Shown here: positions 10,020 through 19,578 of the stretch, piece by piece | How positions within the stretch are numbered: position 1 is the first letter of the stretch | How the letters are laid out: each line of letters opens with the position of its first letter | Source: Pseudomonas oleovorans subsp. oleovorans | Lineage (GTDB): Bacteria; Pseudomonadota; Gammaproteobacteria; Pseudomonadales; Pseudomonadaceae | Reading direction: 5' to 3' | NCBI RefSeq assembly: GCF_002197815.1 | Contig: NZ_NIUB01000010.1 | Location: forward strand, 79,064-143,063 | Length of the DNA: 64,000 nucleotides | Position numbers and translations under genes: made by a program | Notes under the pieces: generated by a model | Told to the model about the DNA's origin: nothing | The model's database searches: none | Seen by the model: only the letters and a program-made list of their open reading frames with translations

Positions 10020-11816
10020 TCAGGCTTGCTCGACAGCAGACGGTGTCGTCTCAGGCCGCGCTTGGCGTTTGTCGCGGCGCCACTGAATGATGATAAGCAG
10101 CAGTGTCGGTATCCCCATCAGCGCCGTGGCGAGGAAGAAGTGGGCGTAGCCGAGGCTTTCCACCATCACGCCGGAATAACCACCGATCAGGCGCGGCAGC
10201 AGCAGCATGATGGAACTGAGCAGGGCGTACTGGGTGGCCGAGAATTTCAGGTTGGTCAGACTCGACAGATAGGCCACGAACGCCGAGGTAGCCAAGCCTG
10301 CACTGAAATTGTCGCAGCTGATGGTGACGATCAGTATGTTCAGGTGCGGACCCATGCCCACCAACAGCATGAACATCAAGTTGGTGGCCGCCGAGGCGGC
10401 CGCGCCGATCAGGAGAATCGGCATGATGCCGAAACGCACGATGAGCAGGCCGCCGGCCCCGGCGCCGAGCAGGGTCATCACCAGGCCGAAAATCTTGCTG
10501 ACACTGGCGATCTGCTCCTTGGTGAAGCCCTGGTCGATATAGAAGACGTTGGCCATCACCCCCATTACGGTGTCGGACAGGCGATAGGTGGCAATCAGGC
10601 TCAGCAAGAGCAGCGCCTGCCAGCGATAGCGCACGATGAAGTCGTTGATCGGCGTCAGCACCGGGGCCATGCCGCCCCAGAACAGGCTGGAGATGGACAG
10701 GCCGGTGAGCAGGGTATAGAGCAGTGCACGCAGGAAGGCGCGGTCGTAGTAGAGCAGCTCCTGCAGGCTTATCTGGCCCTGGAACACCAGCATCAGGTCA
10801 CTTTCGTAGAACTGGGTGACCATGGCCGGGATGGCGATCAGCAGGATGATCAGCAGCAGCACGGACAGCAGCTGATGGAAGAATCCATACCTTGCCGCTG
10901 CCGTTTTCAGCACCGGCGCCAGCCCACCCCAGAACAGCCCGGAGGCGCACACGCAGGCCAGGGTGCTGTAGAGCATGGCGCGCAGGAAGGCGCGGTCGCT
11001 GTAGAGCAGCTCCTGCATGCTGACGTCACCCAGTAGCATCGGCACCAGGTCGCTCTGGTAGAACTGGATGAACATGGTCGGCACGGCGATGATCAGCACG
11101 ATGACCGCGCTGATCGCCAGCAGTTGGTGGAAAAAACCGTGCTTGGGTGGCGCGACATTGATGTGCGGCGGTGCTGGCGGCTCGCGCATCCAGATGGAGG
11201 TGAGCAGGCCTGGCAACATCAGCAGGGCGAAAACCATGTAGGTGCCGGTCCAGGCGCTGAACTGATAGTCCTTGGCGGTCGAGCCGAAACCTTCGGCGAA
11301 ATACAGCGCGCCGGCCGTGGCCAGCAGCGCGGCGACGCGGTAGCCGGTCATGTAGGCAGCGGCCAGCGCAGCCTGATGCTCGTCGCCGAGAATTTCCAGG
11401 CGATAGGCATCGACGGCGATGTCCTGGGTGGCTGAGGCGAAGGCCACCAGTACGGCGAGGGCGATCAGCGAAGACAGGTGCGTTTGCGGGTCGTAATGCG
11501 CCATACCGATCAGGCCGATGGCGACCAGACCTTGTGACAACACCAGCCAGGAGCGGCGCCGGCCAAGCTTGCCCAGCAATGGCAGGCGCCACTGGTCGAG
11601 CATTGGCGCCCACACCCACTTGAAGGCGTAGGCCAGGCCGATGAGACTGGCGAAACCGATGGTTTCGCGCGCCACTCCGGCTTCCCGTAGCCAGACCGAC
11701 AGGGTCGAGAACACCAGCATGTAGGGCAGGCCGGCGGCGAAGCCCAGAAGCAGCAGCGCCAGTGTGGCGGGGTTGGCGTAGGTGGCGAGGGCTTCTCGCC
11801 AGGATTTGCGTGGCAT
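10020..11816 (-). CDS. ampG: AmpG muropeptide permease (MFS)
   Basis: An inner-membrane importer of GlcNAc-anhydroMurNAc peptides that feeds peptidoglycan recycling and AmpR/AmpC induction. The product is 598 aa, close to the long Pseudomonas AmpG and about 100 aa longer than the E. coli form. The N-terminal signature LGFAAGLPYMLVFSTLSVWL and SATQDIAVDAYRLEIL are characteristic. Residues 227-303 and 311-387 are an internal repeat of about 77 aa (GFFHQLL...LFWGG.APVL), also visible in the DNA. This accounts for the extra length. Confidence 0.94.
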   Translation of the reverse strand: MPRKSWREALATYANPATLALLLLGFAAGLPYMLVFSTLSVWLREAGVARETIGFASLIGLAYAFKWVWAPMLDQWRLPLLGKLGRRRSWLVLSQGLVAIGLIGMAHYDPQTHLSSLIALAVLVAFASATQDIAVDAYRLEILGDEHQAALAAAYMTGYRVAALLATAGALYFAEGFGSTAKDYQFSAWTGTYMVFALLMLPGLLTSIWMREPPAPPHINVAPPKHGFFHQLLAISAVIVLIIAVPTMFIQFYQSDLVPMLLGDVSMQELLYSDRAFLRAMLYSTLACVCASGLFWGGLAPVLKTAAARYGFFHQLLSVLLLIILLIAIPAMVTQFYESDLMLVFQGQISLQELLYYDRAFLRALLYTLLTGLSISSLFWGGMAPVLTPINDFIVRYRWQALLLLSLIATYRLSDTVMGVMANVFYIDQGFTKEQIASVSKIFGLVMTLLGAGAGGLLIVRFGIMPILLIGAAASAATNLMFMLLVGMGPHLNILIVTISCDNFSAGLATSAFVAYLSSLTNLKFSATQYALLSSIMLLLPRLIGGYSGVMVESLGYAHFFLATALMGIPTLLLIIIQWRRDKRQARPETTPSAVEQA

Positions 11817-11858
11817 CAGGCTCGAATCTGGGCAGGGGGGAGTCTTGGTAGGCGCACT

Positions 11859-12233
11859 CTAACTGCTGTGCTCCATCGGACGCCAGCCGTGACGGCGCAT
11901 ATCCACACGTTCGTTCAGGATGCTGATGCCCTCTGCGCGCAGGCGCGCCCGTTGTTCGGCCCCGGAAGGGCTGCCGGCAGCCAGACTGAGGCGTCCGCCA
12001 GCGGCGATCACCCGATGCCAGGGCAACGTGGTGCCATTCGGTAACTGGCTCAGCGTACGACCAACCCAACGTGCAGCGCGGCCAAGGCCGGCCAACTGGG
12101 CCAGTTCGCCATAGCTGACGACCCTGCCTTCCGGCACCTGTGCCAATACCAGGTACAGCGCTTCGCGACGCGCCTCGACGCTTGCCGGTGGTGGGGCCTG
12201 CCATGCAGACTCTGGCGGTTTCGTATTGCCCAT
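11859..12233 (-). CDS. Alkyltransferase-like protein (Atl/MGMT-like, Trp in place of the active Cys)
   Basis: 124 aa, equivalent to the DNA-binding C-terminal domain of O6-alkylguanine transferases. The active-site PCHR reads PWHR at residues 71-74, the hallmark of Atl proteins, which bind O6-alkylguanine and flag it for nucleotide excision repair rather than removing the alkyl group. The winged-helix segment VPEGRVVSYGELAQLAGLGRAARWVG is intact. I chose ATG 12233. A Met 6 codons upstream is possible. The frame stays open far upstream, opposite the DUF481 gene, but that part is a shadow. Confidence 0.92.
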   Translation of the reverse strand: MGNTKPPESAWQAPPPASVEARREALYLVLAQVPEGRVVSYGELAQLAGLGRAARWVGRTLSQLPNGTTLPWHRVIAAGGRLSLAAGSPSGAEQRARLRAEGISILNERVDMRRHGWRPMEHSS

Positions 12234-12249
12234 AGGGTTCGTCCTTATC

Positions 12250-13241
12250 ATGCGCGTACTGATCGCCTTATTCCTTTTTACCCTGGCAGCCCGCTCTGGG
12301 CCGATACCGTTTGGCTGGACAACGGTGATCGACTCAGTGGTGAGATCATCCTGCTCGACGGCGGCAAGCTGGCGCTCAAGACCAAGTATGCCGGCCAGGT
12401 GCTGATCGACTGGAAGGATATCGATACCCTCAGCTCGGACAAACCCCTGCTGGTGCGCCGTAGCGGCTTCGACAACGAACGCAGCGAAAGGTTGTCGGCG
12501 GCTGGTAGCGGTATGGTACGGGTGCAAGGCGAGCGCGAATACACCCTGCCGCTGGCGCAGATCAAGCGCCTGGTGCCACCGCGGCCTTTGCTGGAGGACC
12601 GTCTCTGGGAAGGCAACCTCGATGCCAAACTGGACATGAAGCGTAACCAGAATGATGTCGACGAATGGAAGCTCAAGGGCAATACCCGTGTCGAACATGG
12701 GCGCTGGCGCCATGTGCTCAGTGGCGAGCTGGAGCGTGAAACCAAGAACGACAGAAAGGTCGAGGACAACTGGGAACTGGAGTACGACCTCGATCGCTTT
12801 TTCACCGAACACTGGTTCTGGCGGGTGGGCGTGGAGCAGGCCGAGGACGAATTCGAGACTGTCGATCGCCAGCGCATCGTCGGTACCGGCCCCGGTTATC
12901 GCTTCTGGGATGACGAACTGGGACGTTTCGACCTGATCGGCCAGTTCAATCGCGTGCGTCTGGAGTCGGATGTTGCCGATCTGGCGTTCAATACCACTTC
13001 GCTGGAGCTGGATTACAAGCGCCTGCTGTGGGGTACGCGGCTGGAGTTCTATGCCAATGCCCAGTTGCAGATCCCGCATATCGAAGAAATCGACTACGTG
13101 CTCGATAGCGAATTCGGCCTGCGCTACCGCCTCAACCAGTGGGCGCGCTTATCGCTTTTGTACGAGCTGGATCAGTTGCGTGCCCCAGGGCAGACGGTTT
13201 CGGATCGGCATTATCTGATCGGTATCGGCGTGGGGTGGTGA
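12250..13241 (+). pseudogene. DUF481 family outer-membrane protein, first of a tandem pair, frameshifted in the signal peptide
   Basis: The coding frame from about 12294 to 13241 matches DUF481 (ADTVWLDNGDRLSGEI, then a C-terminal beta-barrel with alternating strands). It lacks a start codon near its N-terminus. In another frame, ATG 12250 begins a signal peptide, MRVLIALFLFTLAA. Adding one C to the CCC run at 12290-12292 would give MRVLIALFLFTLAAPLWA-DTVW, a clean signal peptide with an Ala cleavage site. I therefore read a 1-nt deletion. ATG 12399 is the only in-frame start as it stands and would make a protein without export signal. The paralogue at 13386 is intact. Confidence 0.8.
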
Positions 13242-13385
13242 TGCCGTCGGGCGGTGCGCTGCCCAACGGCACGCCGCCCGACGGAAAAAGCTGAACTCTG
13301 GGTATTCGGCCCGGTCAGTTGTTGCTCTGGCGCCGGGGTTGCGGATAATGCCCGGCTTTCGCCCACCAACGCCATTACCCAACTT

Positions 13386-14399
13386 ATGTCGCGCTCTACA
13401 TCGCTGTCCCTGCTAGGCCTGAGCATCGCTCTGTGCAGTTCCGCCACGTTTGCCGACATCGTCTGGTTGAAGAACGGTGACCGTCTCTCCGGCACCATCC
13501 GCTTCTTCGACGGCAGCAAACTGCTGCTGGAAACCGACTACGGCGGCTCCATCCCGCTGAGCTGGAAGAAAATCGCCACCCTGCAAAGCGACCATGAGCT
13601 GCTGGTCAAGCTTGGCCCGGTGGATGGCGAGCGTGCCAAATCGCTGCTGGCCGCCGAGCCGGGCAAGGTGACACTGGCCAATGGCGACTCGCCGAAAACC
13701 ATCGAGCTGGCGCAGATCGAGCAGATCATGAAGCCCAAGCCGCTGGTGGAGGACTTCACCTGGAAGGGCAACATCGACCTCGGTCTCGACTACAAGCGCG
13801 GTGAGCGCGACTCCGACGACTACGATGTCGGCATCAAGACCCAGGCCCGTCATGGCCTGTGGCGGCATAACGCGCTGGCCGATTACAACCGCGAGCTGAA
13901 AAACGACGTCGTCAGTACCGATAACTGGAGCGCCGAATATGCCCTTGACCGTTTCCTCACGGAGAAATGGTTCTGGCAGGGGCGCTTCGAGTACAAGCGC
14001 GACCGTATCGAAGAGGTGGAGCGTCAGCGCACCCTGGGTACCGGTCCGGGTTACCAGTTCTGGGATGACGAGCTGGGGTCGTTCTCCCTCGCCACCCTGG
14101 CCAACCGCAGTGATTACCGCTACAGCAATGGCGAGCAGGACCGCTTCTATGCGATGAGCGTGAAGTGGGACTACAACCGCTATCTGATCGGCAAGACCGT
14201 CGAGCTGTTCACTGTCGGTGAGGTCGGTCGTCCGCTCAGTGGCGCGGCGGACTACAGCCTCGATGCGGAAGTCGGCCTGCGTTACAAGGTGACCGACTGG
14301 GCGTCGCTGAACATGAAGGCCGAGAAAGATATCGTCAGCGGTGCCGAGGGCGATCTGAACGAAACTCGCTACACCCTGGGGTTCGGCGTCGGCTGGTAA
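13386..14399 (+). CDS. DUF481 family outer-membrane protein (intact paralogue)
   Basis: A 337-aa secreted protein. The signal peptide is residues 1-23 (MSRSTSLSLLGLSIALCSSATFA), followed by DIVWLKNGDRLSGTI, a DUF481 barrel and a C-terminal aromatic (GFGVGW), as expected for outer-membrane insertion. It is clearly homologous to the gene just upstream along most of its length (RQRTLGTGPGYQFWDDELG here, RQRIVGTGPGYRFWDDELG there). Its function is unknown. It is often described as salt-stress induced (YdiY-like). A strong terminator follows. Confidence 0.9.
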   Translation: MSRSTSLSLLGLSIALCSSATFADIVWLKNGDRLSGTIRFFDGSKLLLETDYGGSIPLSWKKIATLQSDHELLVKLGPVDGERAKSLLAAEPGKVTLANGDSPKTIELAQIEQIMKPKPLVEDFTWKGNIDLGLDYKRGERDSDDYDVGIKTQARHGLWRHNALADYNRELKNDVVSTDNWSAEYALDRFLTEKWFWQGRFEYKRDRIEEVERQRTLGTGPGYQFWDDELGSFSLATLANRSDYRYSNGEQDRFYAMSVKWDYNRYLIGKTVELFTVGEVGRPLSGAADYSLDAEVGLRYKVTDWASLNMKAEKDIVSGAEGDLNETRYTLGFGVGW

Positions 14400-14407
14400 G
14401 CCGGTGC

Positions 14408-14444
14408 CAACAAAAAGCCCGCGATCGTCGCGGGCTTTTTGTTG
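14408..14444. terminator. Bidirectional intrinsic terminator between DUF481 and uraA
   Basis: An almost perfect palindrome, caacaaaaagcccgcgat / atcgtcgcgggctttttgttg, with A/T tails. It serves convergent genes. Confidence 0.92.
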
Positions 14445-14454
14445 GGCGGCGTAA

Positions 14455-15717
14455 TCAGGCTTCTTCTGCGTCCCGCTTGCGCCAGCCGGCACCGCCCGGC
14501 AGCACTAGATTGAGCAGCAGCGCGCTGATGGCGCACAGGGAAATCCCCGACAGAGCGAATTCCTTACCGCCGATGACCATGCCGCCGATGCCGAATACCA
14601 GGGTCACCGAGACGATGATCAGGTTGCGCGCTTCGGACAGGTCGACCTGGTGACGAATCAGTGTGTTGAGGCCGACCACGGCGATCGAGCCGAACAGCAG
14701 GCACAGAATACCGCCCATTACCGGTACCGGAATGCTCTGCAGGGCCACGCCGAACTTGCCGATGAAGGCCAGGGCGATGGCGAAAACTGCAGCCCAGGTC
14801 ATGATCTTCGGGTTGTAGCTCTTGGTCAGCATCACTGCGCCGGTGACTTCGGCGTAGGTGGTGTTGGGCGGGCCACCGAACAGGCCGGCTGCCGAGGTGG
14901 CGAGGCCGTCACCGAGCAGGGTGCGGTGCAGGCCTGGCTTCTTGACGAAGTTCTTGCCGGTGACGTTGCCGATCGCCACCACACCGCCGATATGCTCGAT
15001 GGCTGGCGCCAGGGCGACCGGCACCATGTACAGAATGGCGCCCCAGTGCAGCTCCGGGGTGACGAAGTTGGGTACGGCGAGCCAGGCCGCCTGATCGACG
15101 GCACTGGTGTCGATCACCCCGAGCACCGCTGCGATGGCGCAGCCAACGGCGATACCGGCAAGAATCGGCACCAGGCGGAAGATCCCGCGCCCCAGCACCG
15201 CCACCAGCAAAGTGGTGATCAGCGCCGGCATCGAAATCATCATCGCGGTGCTGTACGGCACCAGTTCGACGCTGCCGTCACCAGCCTTGCCCATGGCCAT
15301 GTTCACCGCCACCGGTGACAGCGCCAGGCCGATGGAGATGATCACCGGGGCGATCACCACCGGTGGCAGCAGGCGGTCGATGAAGCTCGGGCCGCGCAGT
15401 TTGACCAGCGCCGAGAGCAGGATGTAGACCAGACCGGCGGCGATCACGCCGCCCATCACTGCCGGCAGGCCGAACTCGCCCTTGGCTGCCAGAATCGGCG
15501 CGATGAAGGCGAAACTCGAAGCCAGGAACACCGGCACCTGGCGTTTGGTCACCAGTTGGAACAGCAGGGTGCCGATGCCGGCGGTGAACAGCGCGACGTT
15601 GGGGTCCATGCCAGTGATCAGCGGCATCAGCACCAGGGCGCCGAAGGCCACGAACAGCATCTGCGCGCCGGAAATGCCCTGGCGCCAGAGCGGATCGTTG
15701 AATTCCGTTTGCGACAT
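14455..15717 (-). CDS. uraA: Uracil:H+ symporter UraA
   Basis: An inner-membrane nucleobase/ascorbate transporter (NCS2) of 420 aa with about 12-14 TM segments. Family motifs include the QMLFVAFGALVLMPLITGMDP opening (broken helix near the substrate site), the ALAPAIEHIGGV glutamate motif and LFGGPPNTTYAEVTG. It is encoded 1 bp after the upp stop, so upp-uraA form one operon for uracil uptake and salvage. ATG 15717 is chosen over an open upstream frame that merely shadows upp. Confidence 0.95.
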   Translation of the reverse strand: MSQTEFNDPLWRQGISGAQMLFVAFGALVLMPLITGMDPNVALFTAGIGTLLFQLVTKRQVPVFLASSFAFIAPILAAKGEFGLPAVMGGVIAAGLVYILLSALVKLRGPSFIDRLLPPVVIAPVIISIGLALSPVAVNMAMGKAGDGSVELVPYSTAMMISMPALITTLLVAVLGRGIFRLVPILAGIAVGCAIAAVLGVIDTSAVDQAAWLAVPNFVTPELHWGAILYMVPVALAPAIEHIGGVVAIGNVTGKNFVKKPGLHRTLLGDGLATSAAGLFGGPPNTTYAEVTGAVMLTKSYNPKIMTWAAVFAIALAFIGKFGVALQSIPVPVMGGILCLLFGSIAVVGLNTLIRHQVDLSEARNLIIVSVTLVFGIGGMVIGGKEFALSGISLCAISALLLNLVLPGGAGWRKRDAEEA

Positions 15718-15718
15718 G

Positions 15719-16357
15719 TCAGGCGTCCTTCTGCTTGGTGCCGAAGATCTTGTCACCGGCATCGCCCAGGCCTGGGATGATGTAACCATGCTCGTTCAGG
15801 CGCTGATCGATGGAGGCGGTGAAGATGGTCACGTCCGGGTGCGCCTGCTCGACCGCCTGAATGCCCTCGGGGGCAGCAACCAGCACCATGGCGCGAATGT
15901 CCTTGCAGCCAGCTTTCTTCAGCAGGTCGATGGTGGCGACCATCGAGCCGCCGGTGGCCAGCATCGGGTCGATGATCAGTGCCAGGCGCGAGTCGATTTC
16001 CGGCGCCAGTTTTTCAAGATAGGTGTGCGCTTCCAGGGTTTCCTCGTTGCGCGCCACGCCCACGGCGCTGACCTTGGCGCCCGGGATCAGGCTGAGCACG
16101 CCGTCGAGCATGCCGATGCCGGCACGCAGGATGGGCACTACGGTGATCTTCTTGCCGGCGATCTTCTCCACCTGAACGGTGCCCGCCCAGCCTTCGATGT
16201 CGTAGGCTTCCAGCGGCAAGTCGTTGGTGGCCTCATAAGTCAGCAGGGCGCCCACTTCCTGGGCCAGCTCACGGAAATTCTTGGTGCTGATATCGGCGCG
16301 GCGCATCAGGCCGATCTTGTGACGGATCAGCGGGTGGCGAATCTCGCGAGTGGGCAT
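15719..16357 (-). CDS. upp: Uracil phosphoribosyltransferase
   Basis: Converts uracil plus PRPP to UMP. The product is 212 aa, starting [20 protein letters not shown]. The PRPP loop DPMLATGGS is at residues 130-138, and the uracil-binding C-terminus [11 protein letters not shown] is present. It is first in the upp-uraA operon, divergent from hpt. Confidence 0.97.
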   Translation of the reverse strand: MPTREIRHPLIRHKIGLMRRADISTKNFRELAQEVGALLTYEATNDLPLEAYDIEGWAGTVQVEKIAGKKITVVPILRAGIGMLDGVLSLIPGAKVSAVGVARNEETLEAHTYLEKLAPEIDSRLALIIDPMLATGGSMVATIDLLKKAGCKDIRAMVLVAAPEGIQAVEQAHPDVTIFTASIDQRLNEHGYIIPGLGDAGDKIFGTKQKDA

Positions 16358-16596
16358 GGGCTGGGATCTCCAACGGGGCTCTGGGAAAAATCGCGTTAGA
16401 TTAAAGCATTGCTCATGCCAAGTGGTGGGTGACTGATGAGTCACGCCACCCCGCGCCGTGCATCGGCTACGCTGGTCAGTCGATACTTGGCAAGCGTTGC
16501 CAGGGTCTGTACCTTTGCCCGCTTTTATTTGACGGTTCGATCAGCTTTCAGGCTGTTCGCCGCCATTCATCAGTCCGATCAAGAGAGAGTCCCATC

Positions 16597-17154
16597 ATGT
16601 CCGCCGATCTCGCGCACATTCGCCAAATCATGGCGGAAGCCGACTGTCTGTTCACCGAAGCCGAGGTGGAAGCGGCCATCGACAAGGTCGCCAGCCAGAT
16701 CAACACCGAGCTGGCTGAGCGCAACCCGGTGGTGTTCTGCGTGATGAATGGTGGGCTGATCTTCTCCGGCAAGCTGTTGACCAAGCTGAACTTCCCGTTG
16801 GAAGCGTCTTACCTGCACGCCACCCGTTATCGCAACGAAACCAGCGGTGGCGAGCTGTTCTGGAAGGCCAAGCCGGAAGTGTCGTTCATCGACCGCGACG
16901 TGCTGATCATCGACGACATCCTCGACGAAGGGCATACCCTGGGTGCGATCATCGATTTCTGCCGCCATGCCGGCGCGCGTGCCGTACACACGGCGGTGCT
17001 GATCGACAAGGAGCACGAGCGCAAGGCGCGTCCGGACCTGAAGGCCAATTACGTGGGCCTGCAGTGCATCGACCGCTACATCTTCGGCTACGGCATGGAC
17101 TACAAGGGCTACTGGCGCAACGCCGCCGGCATCTACGCGGTCAAGGGGCTGTAA
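16597..17154 (+). CDS. hpt: Hypoxanthine-guanine phosphoribosyltransferase
   Basis: A purine salvage enzyme of 185 aa. The PRPP motif VLIIDDILDEGHTL (about residues 102-115) and the base-binding C-terminal part YIFGYGMDYKGYWRN are present. ATG 16597 follows an AGAGAGAG purine-rich site. The frame is open to 16429, but that part has no family resemblance. It is divergent from upp-uraA, so pyrimidine and purine salvage genes lie back to back. Confidence 0.95.
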   Translation: MSADLAHIRQIMAEADCLFTEAEVEAAIDKVASQINTELAERNPVVFCVMNGGLIFSGKLLTKLNFPLEASYLHATRYRNETSGGELFWKAKPEVSFIDRDVLIIDDILDEGHTLGAIIDFCRHAGARAVHTAVLIDKEHERKARPDLKANYVGLQCIDRYIFGYGMDYKGYWRNAAGIYAVKGL

Positions 17155-17185
17155 GCCTGATACCAGGTTCACACACCTGCTTTCC

Positions 17186-17258
17186 GTAGGAGCCCCGCCC
17201 CGGGGCGAAGCTGTTGATGTCAGTGTCGCCCAGCTTCGCGGCGGGGCGCCGCTCCTAC
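17186..17258. repeat. REP-like inverted repeat after hpt
   Basis: gtaggagccccgccccggggcgaagct and its diverged complement agcttcgcggcggggcgccgctcctac. It lies between the convergent hpt and SulP genes. A related unit is at 59952-60026. Confidence 0.65.
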
Positions 17259-17295
17259 AGATCGCCGTCGGGTGCGAAGGCCGGATGAAATCCGG

Positions 17296-19023
17296 TCACA
17301 GCTTCGGGGTCTCTCCCAACCAGCGCAATGCCTTTTCCCGCGCGTGCGGCAGATCCCGCGCATAAGCCAGTTCGCCCTCGCGGCTGCGCACGCCGGCGCG
17401 CCGTAGTTGCAGGCGTACCTGCGCGGTGGGGCCGCTGAGGATCAGCGCCACACCCTGCTGGCGATAGTCGCGCAGCACATTGTCCAGCGCGGCGATGGCG
17501 GTCATGTCCAGCAGCGGTACGGCGCTGATATCGACGATCACCACGCGCACCCCTGGGGTGAAGCGGCGCAGCACGCTCAGCGCCTTTTCTGCCGCGCCGA
17601 AGAACAGCGGGCCGCGAATGGCGTAAGCCAGCACGTGCTCGGGCAAATCCTGCAGGGCCTGACGTTGCTGCCGGCTCAGCGCAGCGGTATCGGTCAGCTC
17701 GCTCATGCGTTTGATGAACAGTCCGGCTGCCAGCAGCAGGCCAACGCCCACGGCCAGCACCATGTCGAACAGCACCGTCAGCAACAGGCAGGTCAGCAGC
17801 ACCAGCACATCGCCGCGTGGGGCGATGCGCAGGGTGTGGGCAACATGGTGTGGTTCGCTCATGTTCCACGCCACCATCAGCAGCAGCGCGGCCAGCGCCG
17901 CCATCGGCAGGTAGCTGAACAGCGGCGCGAGCAGCAGAATCGCTGCCAGCACCACGCCGGCGTGAACCAGTGCCGCCATCGGCGAAAAGGCCCCGGCCCG
18001 CACGTTGGCTGCCGTGCGGGCGATGGCGGCGGTGGCGGTGATGCCGCCAAAGAACGGCGCGGCCAGATTACCCAGGCCCTGACCGATCAATTCGGCGTTG
18101 GGATCATGCTTGCTGCCGGTCATGCCGTCGGCCACCACCGCGCACAGCAGCGACTCGATGGCGCCCAGCATGGCGATGGCAAATGCCGGGGCGAGCAGCT
18201 GGCGAATCAGCTCGAAGGACAATACCAGCGGCTGGCCGTCAGGACCTGGCAGGTTCCAGGGCAGCGCCAGGCTCGGCAGGAAGGGCGGGATACCGGGGTA
18301 TTCAATACCATCGAGTTGATAGCTGAAGCGCTCGCCCAGTGTCGCCACGGGCAGTCCCAGGCGTTCCAGAGCCAGTGCCAGCAATGCGCCGACCGCCAGG
18401 GCTACCAGATGTGCGGGAATTTTCGGCGCCAGGCGTGGCCAGATCAGCAGCGTCGCCAGGCACACCGCGCCAACCAGGGTATCGCCGGGCTGCAGGCTGG
18501 GCAGGGCGCGCAGCAGAAGATTCACCTGCTCCAACAAATGCTGCGGCGCGCCGGCCAGATGCAGGCCGAACAGATCCTTGATCTGCAGGACGGCGATGAC
18601 GATACCGATACCGGCAGTGAAGCCCAGGGTCACCGGGTAGGGCACGAATTCGATCAGACGTCCGGCGCGCAGCAGGCCCAGGCTGATCAGGATCAGCCCG
18701 GCCATCAGCGTGCACAGCAGCAAGCCACCGAGGCCGTACTGCTGGGTGATCGGCAGCAGAATCACCACGAAGGCGGCGGTGGGGCCGGAAATATTGAAGC
18801 GCGAGCCGCCGCACAGGGCGATCAGCGGTGCGGCGATCAGCACGGTGTAGAGCCCATGCTGCGGCGCCACACCCACGGCGATGGCCAGCGCCATGGCCAG
18901 CGGAATGGCGATGATGCCCACCGTCAGGCCGGCGCTCAGGTCGCCGCGCAGGGCCTTCCAGGAGTAGCCGGCGCGCAGCGTCTGGCGCCAGGCGGCGAAC
19001 AGCGGTAACGATGGACGTGACAT
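17296..19023 (-). CDS. SulP family anion transporter with STAS domain
   Basis: An inner-membrane SLC26/SulP transporter of 575 aa. The membrane domain has family motifs GLTVGIIAIPLAMALAIAVG (about 31-50), FNISGPTAAFVVIL and GLGNLAAPFFGGITATAAIARTAAN. A cytoplasmic STAS domain follows from about residue 435 (VVIVDISAVPLLDMTAIAAL). The substrate could be sulfate, bicarbonate or a dicarboxylate and cannot be told from sequence. No carbonic anhydrase gene is adjacent. Confidence 0.93.
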   Translation of the reverse strand: MSRPSLPLFAAWRQTLRAGYSWKALRGDLSAGLTVGIIAIPLAMALAIAVGVAPQHGLYTVLIAAPLIALCGGSRFNISGPTAAFVVILLPITQQYGLGGLLLCTLMAGLILISLGLLRAGRLIEFVPYPVTLGFTAGIGIVIAVLQIKDLFGLHLAGAPQHLLEQVNLLLRALPSLQPGDTLVGAVCLATLLIWPRLAPKIPAHLVALAVGALLALALERLGLPVATLGERFSYQLDGIEYPGIPPFLPSLALPWNLPGPDGQPLVLSFELIRQLLAPAFAIAMLGAIESLLCAVVADGMTGSKHDPNAELIGQGLGNLAAPFFGGITATAAIARTAANVRAGAFSPMAALVHAGVVLAAILLLAPLFSYLPMAALAALLLMVAWNMSEPHHVAHTLRIAPRGDVLVLLTCLLLTVLFDMVLAVGVGLLLAAGLFIKRMSELTDTAALSRQQRQALQDLPEHVLAYAIRGPLFFGAAEKALSVLRRFTPGVRVVIVDISAVPLLDMTAIAALDNVLRDYRQQGVALILSGPTAQVRLQLRRAGVRSREGELAYARDLPHAREKALRWLGETPKL

Positions 19024-19195
19024 GCTGGCTTCCTAATGGCTTGGCGCATTATAGGAGCCAGTTCACTGGGCGCGGCATGACCTAGGTCGGCTGTCGTGTC
19101 GATTGTTCGCGTGTTAGCCTGCCCGGCTACGCGTTGAGCCGCGCGCGGCGCGGCGGTACACTGCCGGCCCTCTGTAATGCTGGCGGGAGCGGGCG

Positions 19196-19483
19196 ATGCG
19201 TAAAGACAAGAAGCAGGTGATTGGCGAAGAAATCAGCGATGACTCGATCAAGCTGTTCCTTGCGGTGGAACCAGCGGACGCCACACCGCCTTCGCTGCAC
19301 AAGCTGGTCAAGGCTTATCGCGGTCTGCGTATCGATGATTTCGAGCGCTTTGTGGGTTTCTTCGTTGCTGCAGGCTACGACCTCTCGGCGACCGATGCGC
19401 AGGGCAATGATTTCATCGCGCTGATTCAGGATCAGCGTAATGCCGAGCCCTACATCGAAGTGATCAAGGCTGCTCGCGGCTGA
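19196..19483 (+). CDS. Conserved Pseudomonas protein, PA4642 family
   Basis: A 95-aa acidic soluble protein (MRKDKKQVIGEEISDDSIKL) with no signal peptide or TM helix. It matches my memory of the small PA4642 family found near this salvage/transport locus. The function is unknown. ATG 19196 follows a GCGGGAGCGGG purine-rich site. An intrinsic terminator follows. Confidence 0.8.
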   Translation: MRKDKKQVIGEEISDDSIKLFLAVEPADATPPSLHKLVKAYRGLRIDDFERFVGFFVAAGYDLSATDAQGNDFIALIQDQRNAEPYIEVIKAARG

Positions 19484-19501
19484 TCTTCGCTGTTTTCGAG
19501 A

Positions 19502-19537
19502 AATGCCCGCACTTCGCAAGGAGGCGGGCATTTTTTA
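19502..19537 (+). terminator. Intrinsic terminator after the PA4642-family gene
   Basis: aatgcccgc / gcgggcatt hairpin followed by a six-T run. Confidence 0.88.
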
Positions 19538-19578
19538 TGGGTGCACGGCTGCGGACTTGAATTTAGGGCAATAAAAAA

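Noticed and set aside
10017..11036. 339-aa plus-strand frame opposite ampG
   Set aside because: Gln/His-rich shadow of the transporter. It includes the convergent terminator region.
11859..13079. 406-aa minus-strand frame extending the Atl gene over the first DUF481 gene
   Set aside because: Only the last 124 codons resemble Atl. The rest is antisense to a convincing beta-barrel sequence.
17407..19008. 533-aa plus-strand frame opposite the SulP transporter
   Set aside because: Gln/His/Gly-rich translation typical of antisense reading of a membrane-protein gene. The minus-strand transporter has all family motifs.
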